A program made the translations under genes and the position numbers. From Clostridia bacterium (lineage in GTDB: Bacteria; Bacillota; Clostridia; Christensenellales; Aristaeellaceae), in assembly GCA_030530315.1 (NCBI GenBank), contig JAUMVG010000017.1, positions 1-52,824 of the forward strand: 52,824 bases of DNA, in the 5' to 3' direction. The notes below the pieces were generated by a model, which saw only the letters and a program-made list of their open reading frames with translations, was not told where the DNA came from and ran no database searches. This document shows, one piece after another, positions 51,360 to 52,824 of the stretch (position 1 is the first letter of the stretch; every line of letters begins with the position of its first letter).

Positions 51360-51514
51360 ATTCGTTTCCTCCAAATCAAGTGAGATTGATGCTGTTAGTT
51401 TAACACTTTATCTTGCTAAAGTACAGATGCAACGCGTTATATTTATATTAAATGCATTGGAAGCCGGCGGGCGGCAGGGGCTTTGGATGTCCGCGAAGGG
51501 CGGGAAGACAGAAT

Positions 51515-51546
51515 TCAGGGTCCATCCGCGTGGGGATGGACCCTGA
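51515..51546 (-). terminator. Terminator of the VanW gene
   Basis: TCAGGGTCCATC (51515-51526) and GATGGACCCTGA (51535-51546) form a perfect 12-bp stem, followed on the minus strand by ATTCTGTCTT. Confidence 0.7.
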
Positions 51547-51577
51547 AATGCCGAAGGGGCAGGGAAGTGTGTTTTTT

Positions 51578-52699
51578 TCAGTTCCTGTACACGTCGCAGT
51601 ACAGCCAGCCGTCGGACACATAGGTGTAGAAGGTGAGGCTGCCGCCGCCGGTGTACTTGAAGGAGAAGTCCCGCCCCGAGGAGTAGTCGGTCAGTATGGC
51701 GTCGGAGGAGCTGGCCACGTAGCGCTGGTTGTACTTCTTGCCGTAGGTGGATTTTTCCACGATGGAGATGTCGTCCATGTCCTTGATCGCCAGCCACAGC
51801 ACGCTGGCCACCTGGGCCACGCCGCCGCCGGTGACCTTTTTGCCCCGGCCGTTGGTGGCGCGCTTGTAGCCGTAGGACTTGGTGCGCGGGCCGACGACCT
51901 CGTTGAAGGAGAAGATGTCGCCGGTCTGCAGGGTGGTGTCGCTGATGCAGTCCGCGGCAAGCTCCACGTTGTGCAGCACGTTCTCCTCGCCGCCGCAGTT
52001 CAGGCATGCGGAGGCGGCGAACGTGCGGGTCGGCGTCGCGGTGGCTGCCGGAGGCCCGGCGGGGGCGATGAACCACTGGCCGCCGATGTCGGCGTCCGCC
52101 TCGGGCGCGGAGGTGGCGGAGGGGAACTCGACGAAGAAGTCCGCGCCGGAATTGCCGTTTCCGGCGTCCGCGCCGACGGTGATGGAGCAGTAGACATAGC
52201 TGTCGTTCGCCCACATCTCGATGGTCATGACGTCGGCGTAGTTGGTGAAGCTGAAGTCGATGCCGGCGTCATAGTCCACGATGACGGCCTGGCTGCCGTC
52301 CAGCACGTAGCTGTCGGTGAAGCGGCTGCCGTAGGTGCGCACGGTGTCAAAGTCGATGTGCCCGCGCACCTCCTGCAGGGCCAGGTACAGCGTGGTGGCC
52401 ACCTGGGCCACGCCGCCGCCGGTGACGCTGACGCCCCGGCCGCTGGGGGCGGTCTGGTAGCCCCGGCTCTGGGTGCGGGCGCCCACCGTCTCGTTGAAGG
52501 AGAAGCGGCCGCCGTAGGGGATGGTGACGCCGTTGACGGCCTCGACGGCCAGGCTGATGTTGTTGCGCTTGGCCGTTCCGGAGCCGGAGAGCGGCGTGCG
52601 GTCGCTGTAGTACTCTGAGGCCGAGGCGTATGTAAGCGTGCCCAGGCCCGCGAGCAGCAGGCACAGGATCAATGCCGCGGCGGTGAACCTTTTCAGCAT
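51578..52699 (-). CDS. Secreted protein with two VanW domains
   Basis: 373 residues from ATG 52699 (GGGAGG upstream); the upstream frame to 52792 has no support. Signal peptide about 28 residues, ending YASASE. The VanW block occurs twice: SLAVEAVNGVTIPYGGRFSFNETVG then GRGVSVTGGGVAQVATTLYLA, and again ELAADCISDTTLQTGDIFSFNEVVG then GRGKKVTGGGVAQVASVLWLA. A Pro/Ala/Thr linker (APAGPPAATATPT) joins them. VanW domains are linked to vancomycin clusters and cell-wall proteins, but their activity is unknown. Confidence 0.92.
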   Translation of the reverse strand: MLKRFTAAALILCLLLAGLGTLTYASASEYYSDRTPLSGSGTAKRNNISLAVEAVNGVTIPYGGRFSFNETVGARTQSRGYQTAPSGRGVSVTGGGVAQVATTLYLALQEVRGHIDFDTVRTYGSRFTDSYVLDGSQAVIVDYDAGIDFSFTNYADVMTIEMWANDSYVYCSITVGADAGNGNSGADFFVEFPSATSAPEADADIGGQWFIAPAGPPAATATPTRTFAASACLNCGGEENVLHNVELAADCISDTTLQTGDIFSFNEVVGPRTKSYGYKRATNGRGKKVTGGGVAQVASVLWLAIKDMDDISIVEKSTYGKKYNQRYVASSSDAILTDYSSGRDFSFKYTGGGSLTFYTYVSDGWLYCDVYRN

Positions 52700-52824
52700 G
52701 GCGTATACCTCCCTTCCTTTTCTGCCGCTTGGACGGCGGGACCCCGTGAAAAGTTCCGGGCCTTCGGGATCAATGTCACTAAGATAGGGCAACGAGGGGC
52801 ACGAACAAGCGAGTTCGTGCTCCT
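52700..52824. other. Right edge, upstream of the VanW gene
   Basis: 125 bases up to the window edge; must contain the VanW promoter, but no clear -35/-10 pair was identified. No gene seen. Confidence 0.4.

Overview
The window looks like chromosomal DNA of a high-GC anaerobic member of the Bacillota (Clostridia), probably from an animal gut or a similar habitat. The basis is indirect. Gene content includes sugar and amino-acid ABC transporters, YesL/DUF624, HxlR, VanW, GH32 and GH28 enzymes, ferredoxin-like aldo/keto reductase and nitrogenase-like proteins. Strong AGGAGG-type ribosome binding sites and very biased codon use (many long antisense shadow ORFs) fit the same picture. At least five of the six solute-binding proteins end their signal peptide in Ala-x-Ala and lack a lipobox, which is unusual for an ordinary monoderm Firmicute. 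I see no rRNA, tRNA, CRISPR array, integrase or intact transposase.

Layout. 1-509: two small conserved hypothetical genes, the second apparently broken. 449-6316 (minus): a methyltransferase and a complete peptide/nickel-type ABC importer behind a clear cobalamin riboswitch (6444-6602). 6609-6975: a divergent control region with two strong promoters, a 24-bp tandem repeat, and a second compact RNA of probable cobalamin-riboswitch type followed by a terminator. 7054-14536 (plus): a tightly overlapping operon of two complete BtuFCD/FecBCD-type importers, a NifH-like iron protein and a small nitrogenase-component-1-like protein. 14940-17282: an HxlR regulator and two iron-sulfur-flavoprotein-like genes, bounded by a perfect 20-bp inverted repeat. 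17356-19809 (minus): YesL, a membrane-anchored protein and a LacI regulator.

20065-34648: a fructan/fructo-oligosaccharide locus. It holds two LplBC-type permeases, a binding protein, intracellular GH32, fructokinase, an MsmK-type ATPase, an orphan family-3 binding protein, a secreted GH32 and a ParB-like/BMP-domain protein. The locus lies between two near-duplicate LacI regulators in the same orientation. 35039-45879: an accessory stretch with a ferredoxin-domain aldo/keto reductase, a VOC protein, an MBL-fold hydrolase, two MATE exporters, an MFS protein, a 47-aa ORF, a FliB-like protein next to a receiver-domain remnant, a palindromic MITE, a ConA-like protein and a GH28 enzyme. 46117-52699: DUF89, RecF, a polar amino-acid ABC operon ending in a CntK/DapF-type racemase, and a secreted double-VanW protein.

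Most interesting system. The divergent locus at 449-14536 appears to be under corrinoid-sensing RNA control on both sides. It joins three importers and a methyltransferase to a two-gene nitrogenase-like reductase. The reductase has both [4Fe-4S] cysteines of NifH, but its partner is only about 294 residues and looks like two component-1 subdomains in tandem. There are no nifDKENB genes. A plausible but unproven model is uptake and ATP-driven reductive processing of a metal-tetrapyrrole or metal chelate, perhaps a corrinoid. All functions here are inferred by reading the sequence; no database search was run.
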